Shown here piece after piece: positions 23,201 through 36,400 of a DNA stretch of 64,000 bases (positions within the stretch are counted from its first letter, which is position 1; every line of letters begins with the position of its first letter). The notes under the pieces were generated by a model. That model did not search any database. It was not told the DNA's origin and worked only from the letters and a program-made list of their open reading frames with translations. This stretch comes from Desmodesmus armatus. Taxonomy: Eukaryota > Chlorophyta > Chlorophyceae > Sphaeropleales > Scenedesmaceae. The DNA is taken from the NCBI GenBank assembly GCA_007449985.2, contig VIIQ02000015.1, positions 596,001-660,000 of the forward strand, given 5' to 3'. The translations under genes and the position numbers were made by a program.

Positions 23201-26195
23201 CTCTCTGCTTAACACACAATGATCTAAACAGAACTCACAATGACATTGTGTGCATGCCGTGCTGACTGCCTGCTGCTGCAGAGACCCCTTGATTGCTTTC
23301 AAGAACTTTGCGGCAGGCTCCAACGGCGCCAGCTCAATCAAGGGCAACGCCACAGCAGCCAGCACAGGCAACGGCACTGTCCACGGAAAGGCGGCTGACG
23401 ACCGTGATGATGCCGGCAACTATGCCTGGTTCATGACCCCAGACGCCCCTTTCATTGGCATTCAGACAGCCGCACCAGGCGCCGAAACCTTTGACCGCTA
23501 CCAGCAATGCCTGGAGGCGTGTGACTTTGACCGGACCTGTGCGGGCATTTCAGTGGCACAGGTGCTGGACACGAACAAGGACGATAACCCAGTGGGCAAC
23601 ACAGGCTACAACAACGAGGGCCCCAAGTCGTGTAAGATTGTGAGGGGCAACACAAACCCCGGCACAAACAAGCGCAGCGTGGTGCGAACGATCACCACCA
23701 ATGTCATCATTCCAACATGGACGAAAGGTAAGCAGGCAGGTGCAGCACGCAGGGCCTGAACCCTGGCTGGATTTTACGATCACGTGTTCTGCCGCGGGCA
23801 TGAGGCTGCTGACGCGCACTGCATCGCTTCTTCATAGTCCCTTTCCACAAAAGGCTCCATGGTATGGTGGCAAATCTGCTATGAAATACAGCAGGCAGGG
23901 GTATGCTGTGTTTCTGAGAGCCTGTCTGTCTTGCGCGCCCCTGCTCGTCCCTGCAGTGTGTCGGGAGATGCCTGGCGATGTTATCCACGGCAAGTGGCCC
24001 TTGAGCTGTGCAGGGATGCCCACTGGGGGTATCTGCCAAGCGGAGTGTGACTGCAACCCTGACGAGTGCTACTCCCGGGATGGCTGCCCAACAACCGTCT
24101 GTCAAGCAGACGGCCAGTGGTGAGTGAAGTATACCTCAGTGGTGTGGCAGCCTGTGCTGCTTGCTCATTAGCGCATGGTGTCTTGCGTGGCTGACTGTTG
24201 GATCCACACGCTTCAGTGGGTGTTGCTGTATGGTGGCTGCAGTAGCCTTGTGTTTTGCGTGTTGGAGGCTCCGTTGTTGGCATGCTGCTGTGCACACTTT
24301 TCCATATTCAGTGTCTAATTTGCTGTCTTGCAGGGGACCATTCACACCACCTGAGTGCTTCTTGGCTATCCCGGCTCAGCCACAAGCCATTTCCTGCCCT
24401 GCACCCCTCCAGTAAGTTAGCAGTCCTCACAGGATACCTTTGCTTCTTGCATCAACTCTGGACTCATGCTGGGTGCTCTAAGCTGTGGCCTTGTCACAAA
24501 TTGCTGCGGGTCAGGGTTTGTGGGCCGCTGTGCATTGCCGCAAAATGCATGTCATGCGGGATCTTGGCATGGAGCTGCATGCCACTTGAAGGTATGCTGT
24601 GTTGCTTGGGGGCCTTCATGCTACAGTTTTGACAGGTCTGCAGCACACGCCTGATGCAACAGGCGCCCTGCACAACTGAGTGGCTGGCCCTTGCTTTTGT
24701 GCATGTGTGCTGCTCTACAGGCCCAACATTTTCCTGGACCTAGGTGCTGAATGCCCACCTTCAGGTTACCCTTGCGAAAACCGTTTTGGTGTGTGTGCAA
24801 CAAGGGATGGTTGCCCCTCAGGCAGAAAGTTGCTAGCGGCAGGCGGGTCTGATGGTGGGGTCTTGAGCCTCAAGCGGAAACGTGAGGAGGCCCTGGCTCT
24901 GCTTGCGGAGCCACGCTCCAGGCCAGCCCGCAGCCTGCTGTGGCCCAAGGCAGAAAACAGGTTCACCGCTTTGTATTCGGGGGTGGCTTCCATCTGCCCT
25001 GACCCCTGGAACCTCATAAACGATTTTGATTGGTGGATGACCGCTGTCGACGACCCCCCGTTGGCAACAGAATTATTTGAACCGTACAAAAAGTGGCCAT
25101 GGACAGTGCAATCCAAGGGCTTGTCTGGCGAGTTCGGTCAGATGCTGTGGGACAGTGGTGTTTGTGACCAGTACAAGAACACGTGGGTGAGTGCTGCCAA
25201 CAAAACAACGAGCAAGTATTTGAACAGCATGGCATGCTTTTTGAACGCTCTGACAGCTATGGCCCAGACCCTTGCAGTGGGTTAGTGTGACAAGTACCTT
25301 CAGAGTGACTAACTGCTACATGCTTCCACCCTGTTGTGCAGTTCACTGGCATCTCCACTCAGGACTTTGTCAGGGATACTCCCTGGGAAAGGAGGAAGTG
25401 GGAGCTGCTGCCCAAGTCTGCATATACAGCCTATGCGTGGGGCTTTTTCCCTGTGCATAACCTACCGGGAAATTGTCCGTCGTTGATCTCATACCCGGAT
25501 GACCTTGATTGTGAATGGGCTGGCGCCACATCCATCCAGGTACGGGTTGTACCATGCAGGTGTGGTGACTTGATTTGGGTACGTGTTGTGCATGCAGGGC
25601 TCTCGAGCAAAGCTGTGCCACACAGCTGTGTGAGACAGCAGTATCAAGCAAGTGCTGGGGGGAGAGGCATTCCTGACCACTCAGACTGAAGCTGTTGCTC
25701 TGTGCTGTGTGTGTTTTGCTGCAGACTGGACAACTGGTGATTGTTGGAACTGTGGGCACTGACCACCCCTGTCAGGCAGTGTGCTCTGTCACTGGCATTG
25801 AGCTGGCCATCTACAATGCCAACCTAGACACTTTGGAGCCTGAAGGGGAACCGGTGTACACAGCAACAATTGACCTCGACATCACTCAACCTCACTCGAC
25901 TTTTAACTGGAGTGGCAACGCAACATCTGTCCTGACGTTTGATCTCACCTCAAACAGAGACCCAGTGCCAGTGGGAATGAACAAAAACTACTGGTGAGCT
26001 GGGGGGATGTTACCCATGTGCACCCAGCCATGCCCCGAAATGTTATGCGCTTTTTTCTCTCAGCGAGCGGGCACCAACAGCTGCCTTGCACACGACGCAA
26101 GCAGGCGTCAGCACAGCGCCCGCCATGCATCAACCTCGCCCATGAACCTCTTGGCTGGTAGCCATGATGGGAGCCTTGTTCAACACTGGGTAGTA

Positions 26196-26245
<50 letters not shown>

Positions 26246-26935
26246 GCCTCACTCCTTCACTCATTCACTCTCACTCTGTCTCCCTCCCGCACACCCACGC
26301 CCCCACGCCACCCCCCCCCCCACACACACACATGCAGTAAGTATTGTCCTGACCTCTGCACTGACTGCAGGGCAAGGTGGAGGCTCATTGTACCCTTCAA
26401 CGGCACCGATGGCAGCGGCCTGGCACGCTGCTATGCGCATATCGGCCTGAGGGACGGTCAGAAGAACTCGTCTTACCCAGCGGCCAGGTGGCAGGAGGCG
26501 GGCGGTTACAACACGACCTGCGGCCCAACAAGCCTGGATGGGTTCCCTGTTACTGACCAGGTAAAAGTGATCATGTGTGCCTGTAACTGAACTGCACACA
26601 CGATCAAGGGTAGTCCTTTCTGGTTCAACACCACTTGATGTTGGCAGGTTTCCTATTTTCTTCCCAAATGGGCTTTGCAATGGCTGGCTGCTGATTCAAA
26701 TGACCCGGTGTCTTCTGCTGCACAGACGGTGAACTCCTGCTCCAATGCTGGCTTCCCCACCAACGTGACAAGCCTTGAGGCCTGCACTTCGATAACCTCG
26801 ACCAACTCCTGCGCACAACAAAAGTATGGCGCGGACACGCCACGGTCCTGTGGCTTTACGGGACAAGACATATTGTTCTCATTGACAGGCTTCAGCAGCA
26901 TGACAGATGCTCAGGGAGGTGGAGGAGCACCTTGA
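16335..26935 (+). CDS. ECM-A: large secreted Cys-rich protein with ephrin-receptor-like, PAN-like and novel C-terminal modules
   Basis: 22 exons: 16335-16462, 16907-17103, 17540-17606, 17959-18062, 18397-18567, 18815-18869, 19138-19241, 19677-19892, 20250-20462, 20716-20902, 21345-21488, 21881-22011, 22343-22450, 22643-23054, 23282-23727, 23957-24119, 24334-24411, 24721-25186, 25342-25539, 25725-25993, 26371-26560, 26726-26935; 1418 residues, phases consistent throughout. A signal peptide (1 to about 32, core VWVLLLVLSSSCIALA) is followed by about 600 residues of repeated CPxGxY...C...CPxG units like the ephrin-receptor Cys-rich repeat. Two PAN/apple-like stretches follow (about 700-745; about 815-870), then a sushi-like Cys segment (exons 16-17). 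Residues 975-1418 match ECM-B and ECM-C, including the GRKLLA motif. Exon 3 ends at a GC rather than GT donor. No transmembrane segment is seen, so it is probably an extracellular-matrix or wall component. Exons 2-4 are the least certain. Confidence 0.8.
17244..17286 (+). repeat. (CAG)n microsatellite in ECM-A intron 2
   Basis: About 14 uninterrupted CAG units lying in the intron between exons 2 and 3. Short CAG/CTG runs are common throughout the window. Confidence 0.9.
20967..21044 (+). repeat. 39-bp perfect tandem duplication in ECM-A intron 10
   Basis: Two identical 39-bp units at 20967-21005 and 21006-21044, each starting TGGGTTATGTAATCAGC. They lie just downstream of the exon 10 donor (20903). 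Confidence 0.9.
26201..26242 (+). repeat. (CT)n microsatellite in ECM-A intron 20
   Basis: About 20 CT units upstream of the exon 21 acceptor (26370), followed by more pyrimidine-rich sequence and a short CA run. It may act as an extended polypyrimidine tract. Confidence 0.9.
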
Positions 26936-29413
26936 AGGAAAAGATGAGGAAAGATGCAAGGTAGGTCTGGTCGTTGACACGGTTGTGAGATACAGCGCAA
27001 GATACCTGCCTTGTGCAGATGCAGCCTCACAGTTGCTCTACCACCTGCTCAAGATGCTTGATCATGGTGCTGACACTGGGCTCAGCTCATACGCTATGGC
27101 TCCAGACCAACCCCATGCCTGCTGCCCTGCGTGTCTGCCATTGCAATGCAGTGACAGCAGCTGTGGGCTTCCAGACCGCCCTGCCACGCTCCATTCAGCC
27201 AGCAAGTCTGCATCTTTTTGGAGCAGCTGCACGCACGGCCACCCGGTGGCAGACACTGCATGCCTGGCACCATTGCAGTAGCCACCACCCGGCGGTGATG
27301 ATGGCGCTGCTGCAGCAGCAGGCATCCTTGCAGCTGGCGCAGCACGCTGTAGCCGCCCTTCTCTTGGGGGCTCTGTTGCTGTGTTAGCAACCTTGGTCTG
27401 GATCTCAGCAGCTGCCGCAGCACAACTCAGTGGTGTTGTGACATAGCCCTAGTGTGCACGCATCCTTCACCGTTGTCCTGTTCTACTTGTGCGCCGAAGG
27501 GTGCAGCACAGGTTGCAGATTGCAGCACTGTCCTTGTGTGCCATCTTGTATCAGGCTGGGCTGCGGTCAGGACAGGTGGTGTTGTGTGGTCCTTGTGTAG
27601 CAGGTTGCTCTGTCAGCTTATCCGCGCCTGTTGGCTGCAGGATCTTGTCAGAGCAGATTGACCCTTGTGCAGCGTTTCCTGCTTGGACTGTTCCTGATAC
27701 TTGGCCGGCACTTTGCTGAACAGCGTCTAAAACCAATATCAGTACTGCGTGCCCTTTGTCGTCCTGTTGGTCCTTGTCATTCCTGTGGATATTTTTGGTT
27801 TTCTCCCTCCATCACTTGTGTGCATTCGTGGTGCATTACGTGCCGTGTGTTGCACTCTGCTTTCAGTCATGGCAGGGTAAGCGTTGCTTCGTAATGCCAG
27901 TTGGGTAGGAGGAAAAGAGGGGAAGGGCGTACGAGCTTTCGTTTTGCCTTGACACGCCCTTCTGCCCCATTTCTGTTTGCTACTAGACCTCCCCACTCCC
28001 ATCGCGTGGCTCAATGGCCACTTTCTGGTTGCAATGCACTCGCGAAGTGTCTGTCTGTTGTGTGCATATTGACAGGCACAGATACCCGGACAGTCTTGCT
28101 TCGTATTTTCTTTGGTGAGCTTTGGTGTTGCATACTGAAGTGCATCCAGACCGGTTATGGTGTTTTGGATGTGCGGGTGGCTGCCTTTTGCTGCCTACCG
28201 TCCAGTGGTTTGGCTGTCAGCGCTATCTGTACATGGGTAGCTAGCCTGCCCGTTACGGGGAGGCAGTAAACAGGCAACCCCAATGGCTGGGTGTTGTGCT
28301 CCCGTCAGCACAGCTCATCTGCAATGGGCACAACTACCAGCAGTGTTGACAACCAATGGTTGGCAACTGCCTGCCGCTCGATGCATCCACTTGCAGCACA
28401 GCATGCTAGTGCCTGTTGGCGTGCTCGTACATTCCGCCCGGCCTCTGCACACCACGTACCATACCAGCATGCACGTCCTGTCATCACCCTTCTCTGCGGT
28501 TGTTTTCCCCCTTTTGTGCAGTCTGTACAGGTGCAAGGGGAACAGACATACGCATCCAGCACCTTCACGCTGGCTTGGTCTCCATTGCATTCTACGTCTA
28601 TTCCTTGCATGGCACTTATGATGGGCTGTTAGGTAGGCGAGTGAGTGTGTTTTGCTGTGGGTAACTGAGTGTGACGCAAGTGGGAAACCTCTGTGCTGTG
28701 GCTAAGGGATAACGACTGTGTGGTGACTGAAGGAAACAGACACATCTGGTGATCTGTCACACCGCGTCCAAGCACATGGCAGCTTAGACTTGTGGAGGCT
28801 CTCTCATCTGTGTCTACCTTCAGACAATTGAACTACCTACCAGCCTACACACTCACCAGCCAAAATCACCAGCTGAATCATTAGCTGGAGGTGTAATACT
28901 GCCAGCATGCAAGCACAGAGCGGAGAACAGTATGGTCAGCACATGCTGGCAATGGCAGTCTGTCGTCAATAGCAGTCGAAGGCACACATCGAGGTCAATG
29001 ACCGATTGATTGAGATGAAGAGTATCATTCTATACCTCCGTTGTTATAGCCACCCTCCCGGCCCCTTCGTGATGGCATAGCGTTGCCTCGCACTTTCCCT
29101 CCAAAGTACTCTCACACCAAAGGGTCACATTCTTACGGCTAGTGCGACAACACCGTGTGCACTGCACTTTGGAGAAGTCTCACTCCTTTGTGTTCATTTG
29201 CTGGCGTATCTTCGGGCAAGTGTACTGCCAGAGAGGCAGAGAGGCAGTAACGACGACAGGAAGCAAAAACGCAACAGCGGCAGCGAAGCACGATAAAGAT
29301 TGACAGTTTGGTCATTCGTATTTTAACCAGCGGCTATCGCTCTTGCATTTGGTGGGACAGCCTGGAGCGCGGCTTGCCGGAGCAAACAGCAGGAGACTGT
29401 GAATACTAGCAGA
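26936..29413 (+). other. Intergenic: ECM-A 3' UTR and upstream region of the Pro/Ala/Gln-rich gene
   Basis: No supportable coding exon. G+T-skewed sequence runs to about 28660 and is probably 3' UTR. After that the composition becomes balanced and more A-rich up to the next gene, as expected for a promoter region. A TGTAA lies at about 28892, after the skew ends. Confidence 0.4.
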
Positions 29414-32133
29414 ATGAAAGCTTTATACTCATTTACGTTTGCGTTGCTGCTTTTGGTGGTGCCTTGGGCTGCAGGTGGGTGCATCTGGGTATCTGCTCCC
29501 TTACAGCAGCAGTCCCTGTAGTGGGTCAGCAATCAAGCAGCACATAGGAATGCACTTCGGACAGTTAATGGACAGTTTGAAACGGAAAGGCAACCCTGCA
29601 GGTGGCAGTGGCTCTCACCAGCTAACACCACTACACTACGCTACATTCAGTGCATCACAGTAGCACTTCTGACCTGCACACTGCTGCTTGCCACTGATTT
29701 TCTCTTGTACTGCTGTCCAAATGACTGATTCCAGGCTCCCAGGAGAATGCACCTCTGGTTCCAGGAACTGCCAGCAAGGCAGTAAGCTCGGAGGCTGGCA
29801 CTGCAGCCGTACCTGCTGCTGCAGCCAAGGCAGCAGCACACCCTGAGCGCAGGGAGGTGCCCTTCCCTGCACGCATGTACCAAGATGAGGACGAACAAGA
29901 TGAGGCTGGTGAGGAGGACGAAGAGCAGCTGATCAACAGGCGGCGTGCACCGCAGCTGCGAGAGAGGCGGGACCGCGACGCCCCCATGCCCAGACGCAGG
30001 TTCCACCCTGCAGAGCAGCAGCGGATGCGCTCCTTCCGCCACACTCCCCAAGAGGACGATGAATTTTTGGACAACGAGAGGTTCCACCGCATGCGCCTGT
30101 ACCGTGATCAGCCAGAGTTAGACCCCCGCTCTGGCCCTCCCCGCATCCCCCGCCAGGCAGATAGGCCCTCAGCACACCAGCACACCCAGGAACCAGAGCC
30201 CCAGTTGCCTGCTAAGCACCAGGAACCAGCAACACACAAAGATGCTGGCCAGGCGCAGCCACCAGCCAGGCATGCTGGAGAGTCAAAGCAGGCGTCTGCT
30301 CTGCACAGACCTCAGTACGAGATGCAGCCAATGCCCGACGATGATCCAGACATGCCAAAGACCAACCAGCCAAAGGCTCCTCAGTCTACTGCTGCAGCAG
30401 CCACCCCAGACACAAAGCAGCAGGAGCAGGTGCAACAGAAGGCTGCTAAGCCTGTTAACGAGATGCGGCCAGTGGCAGGTGATGACCCAGATGCGCCAAA
30501 CAGTGGAAAGCCAACCCAGCCTCAGGCAGCAGCATCTAAGCAAGCGGCCAAGCCTGTGTACATCCTGCCACCAGCGCCAACTGATGATCCCGACGGGCCC
30601 ACCTCAGGCACTCCTCCACCCAAGCAGCAGTCCTCCACAGCCCAGAAGCAGCAGCAGGACAGCAAGCCTGCAGTACCTCAGCAGCAGCAGACACCCCTGG
30701 CCACCGACAAAAAGCAGGAAGCCCCTCAGCAGCAAAAGTCACTGCCCCAGCCAGCTGCACAGCCACCCACAGCACCCAAGCAGGACCCAGCGCAAGGCAA
30801 GGAAGAGACCCGCAAGCCAGTGACTGACGCACCCAAGCCAGCAGCTGAGCAGCCTAAGCAGCAGCCAGCGGGCGACTCAGGTGCAAAGATGCCAGCCCAG
30901 CCGGGTGCAACCAAGGAGGCACAGGCAGCTCCTAAGGCTGCAGAACCAGCAAAGCCGCAGCCAACAGCGCAAGCAGACAAGCCAGCTAACCAGCCCAAGC
31001 AGCAGCAAACCCCTGCCAAGGAGTCACAGCCTGCCCAGCCAGCTGAGCAGTCACAGCAGCAGCTTGCCGTGCAGCCTGCTAAGCCAGCAGCACAGCCTGC
31101 TAAGGCTGTCGATGAGGTCAAGAAACAGCCAGCTGCCCAGCCAGCAAAGCCAGCTGAGCAGCCCAAGCAGCAACCTGCAGCACAGCCAGCCAAGCCCGTT
31201 GAACAGCCCAAGCAACAGCCAGCCCCAGCTACCAGCAAGGACGCCCAGCCCGCTCCCAAGCTGGCAGAGCCAGCAGCACCTCAGCAGCCTCAGGCAGCAA
31301 AGAAGGACCAGGAGACCGAGCAGCCCAAGGCAAACCAGCAGGCGCCTGCACGTGAGCCTCGCTCTCAGGCCCGCGGTGCTGCAGCAAGTGTGGCAACAGT
31401 TGCGGCACCCGCGCGCCTGGCAAAGGCGGCAGCGGGTGCTGCTGCGGCGGCTCCCAGCAGCCAGCCCTCCACCGCGGGCGCTTCAAAATCAGCACCAGTG
31501 AGTGCCGTTGTGCAGCAGTCAGCACAGGATACTGGCAAGCTGATTCCAGAGATCGCGCCCATGCCGCTGACAGATCCTGAGCAGATCAAAGAGCTTGAAC
31601 AGGCGCGCCAGGCAGAGCAGCAGAACCGCAAGCCAGTGGCAGCCACAGCAGCACAGCCTGCCAGCCCAGCGGCTGCCCCACAGTCAGTACCTGAGCAGCC
31701 TGTGAAGGTCCACCTCTTCACCACCACCGAGTTTGCAACTTCAGATGCCCCCACTGCTGACACTGACAAGCCGCCCAGTGCTGTCACAGCTACAGCCAAC
31801 ATGATTGCAACCAGTGGCGAGAGCACCAACACCACAGTGGCTCAAGATATTCCTGAGATTGCCCCAGCCAATGCAATCCAAGGCCAGAGCATGCAGGACA
31901 ACAGCACTTCCCCTGCCCCAGCCAACAGCACAGTTGGTGTGGTGGTAGCGGCTGGCAGCAATAGCTCTGCGGCAAGCGGTGCGCCTTCCGGAAAGCCCAT
32001 AGCTGTTGCGCAAGACCAGACCCAGACTCTGCCTCCCAAGAAGGCAGCAGTTAAGAGTGCTGCCGCAGCAGCAGCGGCCTCCCTGGGTGCTATGGCTATC
32101 TCCGCGTGTGTTCTGCTGGTGCAGCTGCTGTGA
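29414..32133 (+). CDS. Secreted Pro/Ala/Gln/Lys-rich glycoprotein-like protein, probably membrane- or GPI-anchored
   Basis: Two exons, 29414-29474 and 29735-32133; 819 residues. Exon 1 encodes a clear signal peptide (MKALYSFTFALLLLVVPWAA) and joins in phase 1. The N-terminal region is acidic then Arg-rich (about 65-150). It is followed by roughly 500 residues dominated by Pro, Ala, Gln and Lys with PAQPAKPAEQPKQQ-type repeats, which resemble hydroxyproline-rich or arabinogalactan-protein backbones. A DDPD-centred motif recurs three times about 45 residues apart (MPDDDPDMP, VAGDDPDAP, PTDDPDGP). Several N-glycosylation sequons occur near the C-terminus. The last about 20 residues (ASLGAMAISACVLLVQLL) are hydrophobic after a small-residue stretch and end at the stop, which fits a GPI signal or tail anchor. 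No family is recognisable. Confidence 0.8.
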
Positions 32134-33493
32134 GAGTACAGCTGTGTTGGTTCTGAAATCACTGCAGAGCTGTGCCCCCCCCCATGTTGCAGTGATGCTG
32201 CCAACTTACCGATATGTGGAACCGCAGGAGGCAGTAGTGTACGTGACTGATCGTGCAGTACTGGTGACGCAATGCCATGTGGTACCTTGTGGTACCTTTG
32301 ACTGTGTGTTTGACTGGGTGCTGAGAAGCTTTGTATGTAGACAGATGTCGTGACGGGGGGTTACTTGGCAAGCACAAGCCGTCATGCATGCCGCGCTGCG
32401 GCTGGCATGTTCTTGGGGTGCAAACAGTACTTTTTAGAGGGGTTACAACAGGAGATGAACGGACCTGCAACAGCATGGCTTACACCATGCGGTGCCTGCT
32501 GCTGCGGCAGTGTTGCATAACATTGACTCAAGGTTGGCACCTGTGGTACATAAACAGTACCACACGTGCACTGCTGCTGCACCAGTACGGGGTCCACGTG
32601 CATGCCTTTCTAGGTGGATAGGCTCTGGCTGGGCAGACTGCTTTGTACTGACTTTCTTGCGAGTGCAGCGGTCAGGCAAGTTTTGGTGAAGGACTGTCTG
32701 TTTTGTGGGTTTGTCGGCGGAAAACGTTCGCATCTTGTAGGACTGTGCTGAATCATCTGGAGGCTACTTGTTGTTGAGCAGCTGCCACAGGCAACCACTG
32801 TTGTAGCGTGTAACAGTTGCCAACAGGCGAGTCCAGTGGCCGTGCGGTCACAACAGTTTGAACTGCAAGCAGCCACATGAGCACCTTTTGCGTGCTCTCA
32901 CCTCACCATACATGCATGTATCACAAAATAGCTGAGCTAGAACAGAGGCTGACATTTTTGGCGTCCCAGGCTGGCGTGCTTCTGACCAAACATATGGCGT
33001 GCTGCTTTCATCAAAGCTCACTGGGCATCACTGGTGTCACCCAGCTTTGTCATAAAACTGCTGCCTGACCACACCAGCTGGTCAGGGTTATTGAATTTCA
33101 ACCAGCACAGCACACGTCAGCACTCTCCAGGCCAGTTCTTGGGTCATGCAGCAGCTTGAGACACTGGCAGCCTACTGGAGTGTGCTGAGGTCATACAGTA
33201 CCCCAGCGGCATGTGACGACTCATTCTTGATGCCTTGATGCAAGTAATGCGTTTGTGGATGCAGCTGTCTGATTTTCACTCTACAAACCACGCCAACCCT
33301 TTAAATAAAAACCGATGGACCACAAGTTCGTAGTGAACTTCACTGTTCCCCGGATGGGGTTGTGAACGAGCCCGGTGCGGGCATTTCCTCCACAATGACG
33401 CCACAGAATCAATACTGGATGATATGATTCGCAATCACACCCAACACTCGTGAACGGACACCACAAATAGCCAGGGGCCCGTTGGCTGCTCAG
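32134..33493 (+). other. Intergenic: 3' UTR then ECM-B upstream region
   Basis: G+T-skewed sequence follows the stop, with a TGTAA polyadenylation-type signal at 32809-32813, which would give a 3' UTR of about 690 nt. The rest up to the ECM-B ATG has no coding exon. The last 200 bp are more A+T-rich. Confidence 0.45.
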
Positions 33494-36400
33494 ATGAATG
33501 CCCGCTGGTTGGTGCTCCTGCTAACCTTAGCGGGGGTTAGCTGTCAGGAGATTCTGGAAGAGGATAGTCCATCTGGATATGGAGCTGCTGTGTTGAGATC
33601 CAGCGCATGGTGAGTTCGCAGTCGACCCACCTGCAGGGATATCAACAGCAAGAACACGTTGACAGCATGTATTTCGACATAGTTCGAAACGAATGCTTAG
33701 GGCGTCCCTTCTTGCCAGACAGCATTGGAGCCAAGCCGGGAGGGAACCGCTCATGGTGAACAGTAGTGGAAGAAAGGGCAGAATGGTGAACTACTGCACA
33801 CAGGCTGAACAGCATGTGCATAACGCATCAAAGTAGCAAGCACATCTGTTGGTCCAATCTCATGGTCCAGCTTCGAATCACCACCATATCACCTGCGTTT
33901 GGTACCCGTAGCAGCACACCACATGACACACCCCCAGCAGCACATCACATGACACCAGTATGACTGACAAACTGAGGTGCATATGTGGGATTTCCCCTCA
34001 TAGACCTGCCACATTGGCAAGGCTGCCTCCATGTTCTCGTCACATGCATGCTGCTCAGCTCCAACACCCCAGGTGGTAAGAGTCCCTATGAACCTGGGGC
34101 CTGCTGAGTATGCCTGCAGCATCACCACCACCATCACCAAGAGCAGCAGCAGCAGCACACTCTACTTTCACAAGCGACTTGCAGCGCTGCACGGTACGGT
34201 GCAAGCAACCAACTGGTGACCTCTCATCCTTTGATCGCCTACGCAGCGCCTGCTCCTAACAGTGCCGCGGTCCCTGCTGCGCCTGTATTGCAGGACAATC
34301 TACAACCAGCCTAGCACTGCCCCGCTCGGAGAGCCCCTCAATGTGGTGGGAGGCAGCGGTTTTCTCACAGCTGACAGCGGCATCCTGCCTGATTCCAGTG
34401 TCATCGGAGGTCGTAAGCTGCTTGCCCAGCGCGCTCTGAAGGGCGTTGACGGCGATGGCATCAATGTGATAATCAACCCCGCCTTGAACGTGTACTCCAG
34501 AGTGGGGCGGCACTGCCCCACCAACCCAGCTGACGGCCCCTACGCCAACTTCGACAAGTGGGCCAACTCTACAGAGTGGGCCATGTATGGTGACCTGGTG
34601 CATGACAACTTCATCTGCGACGTCGCCGGCAATGGCAGAGGCAAGGTGGTCACGACCTCCAACGTTAGTGGAGTGGTGAGTTGCACCCAGGATGGAGGGG
34701 GGTTGAGGCATAACACCCAGCAGCCTACCCAGGATGGAGGGGGGTTGAGGCATAACACCCAGCAGCCTACCCAGGATGGAGGGGGGTTGAGGCATAACAC
34801 CCAGCAGCCTACCCAGGATGGAGGGGGGTTGAGGCATAACACCCAGCAGCCTAGCCAGGATGGAGGGGGTTGAGGCATAACACCCAGCAGCCTACCCAGG
34901 ATGGAGGGGGGTTGAGGCAGAACACCCAGCAGCCTACCCAGGATGGAGGGGGGTTGAGGCAGAACACCCAGCAGCCTAGCTAACCGCCAGTGCCGCCATG
35001 CTTTGCAGTGTCAGCAGCGCGTATTCCCTCTTGCTGGCACCCTCTCCGCAGCACACAGCAACGCTGACTCGGTGTGCGTGCTGACTGTGCGCATTGCTGC
35101 ATGTGTGCGCGCCCTGCTGCAGTTCTACGGAGGCGCTGCTCAGGACTTTGGTACTCTCAGGCCCCTGTGGGAGTCCTATGGATGGTCCATTTTCAAGCTG
35201 GTTAACCCACCAGCTGAGTCTCACCTGGACCACGTCAAGATTCAGGTGGGCAGAAGCAACAGCAGCAGCAGCAGCAGCAGCGGCGGCACCGAATGGTCGC
35301 AAGGTCAACTTTCAGAGAATTTACGATGATGGGCCCTCTCACGCCACTCTCTTTTTGGGGTGGCGGTCTGCTGGTGCCGTACAGTGATTGCCTGCCAAGT
35401 GCCGCAGTGTCAGCAGCAGCACCTTGAGCGACTCTTGGCCGCCTCAGTCATGGTGGCACAGTAGCACGTCTCAGACAGGCTACACTGCTGAAGAAGTCCC
35501 GCTGCCTTGCCGTGTCTTGCCTGTCTTGCAGGGCCTAACTCTGCAAGTTATTGGCAACGTTGGATCCAAACACCCCGCCGGCATCACTTGCGGCATCAAG
35601 GGAGTGTCTGTGGCGATTTTCAACTCCCAGCAGAGCGTCCAATTCAACCCCACTACCCGCAACTACAGCAAGTATATCGACCTCACCCGTCCTGATGCAG
35701 AGACCTTCAAGTGGACCACCAACAGGACTGCCGCTCTGTACGTTGATGTCGGTGTCTTTCCGGATGCTTACCCCAGGTTTGACAACAATACCTTCCACTG
35801 GCTGCGTGTGAAGCTGCATGCAGACTACGGAGGCTGGCAGGGCCCCACAACCGGACAGTGAGTAACCCTCCTGGCTGATCCACCAGATCATGAGGCTCTC
35901 TCGTTGCTGCGATCATGCCCAGGCAACGCACAGTTGGGTAGTGTATATACTATATACACTGTTGGCAACAGTCGATGTACATCCACATCAGATGTGTGAC
36001 TGAGAGGTAGTGCATGACTTGTACCGCCACCGGCAGCATCATAACACAGCTGGAGAGCACCACCCATTGCTGTTGCGTGTGGCAGCTCCTCACACATGCC
36101 TGAAGCCTTGCGCCAACAAATTCTGAACGTATTGTCATTTCTGGTGCATTGCGCAGGTGTTTTGCCTTCTGGGGTGTGTCCTCAGCCTATCACTCCTTGA
36201 ACACTGCGAGTGTCAAGAGCAGGTGGCAGGAAAGGGTTGGTGGTTCCAGCGGCTACAGTACCACATGCGTCGGTGCGGCCACCTCAGGGCAAATAACCCC
36301 ATCCTTGGGGCCTGTCCCTGGCCCGCATCAGGTGCGCTTTTGGGACAACAGCTCCCAGAATTTCCTTGCCTCGTGCACTTGATGCTGCTGCACCATGCAT

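Noticed and set aside
29857..32133. A GTG start at 29857 for the Pro/Ala/Gln-rich protein
   Set aside because: The frame is open upstream to a proper acceptor at 29734, and exon 1 at 29414 supplies an ATG and signal peptide in phase.
34685..34980. Regular repeats resembling a CRISPR array
   Set aside because: The units are contiguous 42-bp copies without variable spacers, inside a eukaryotic intron; it is a minisatellite.
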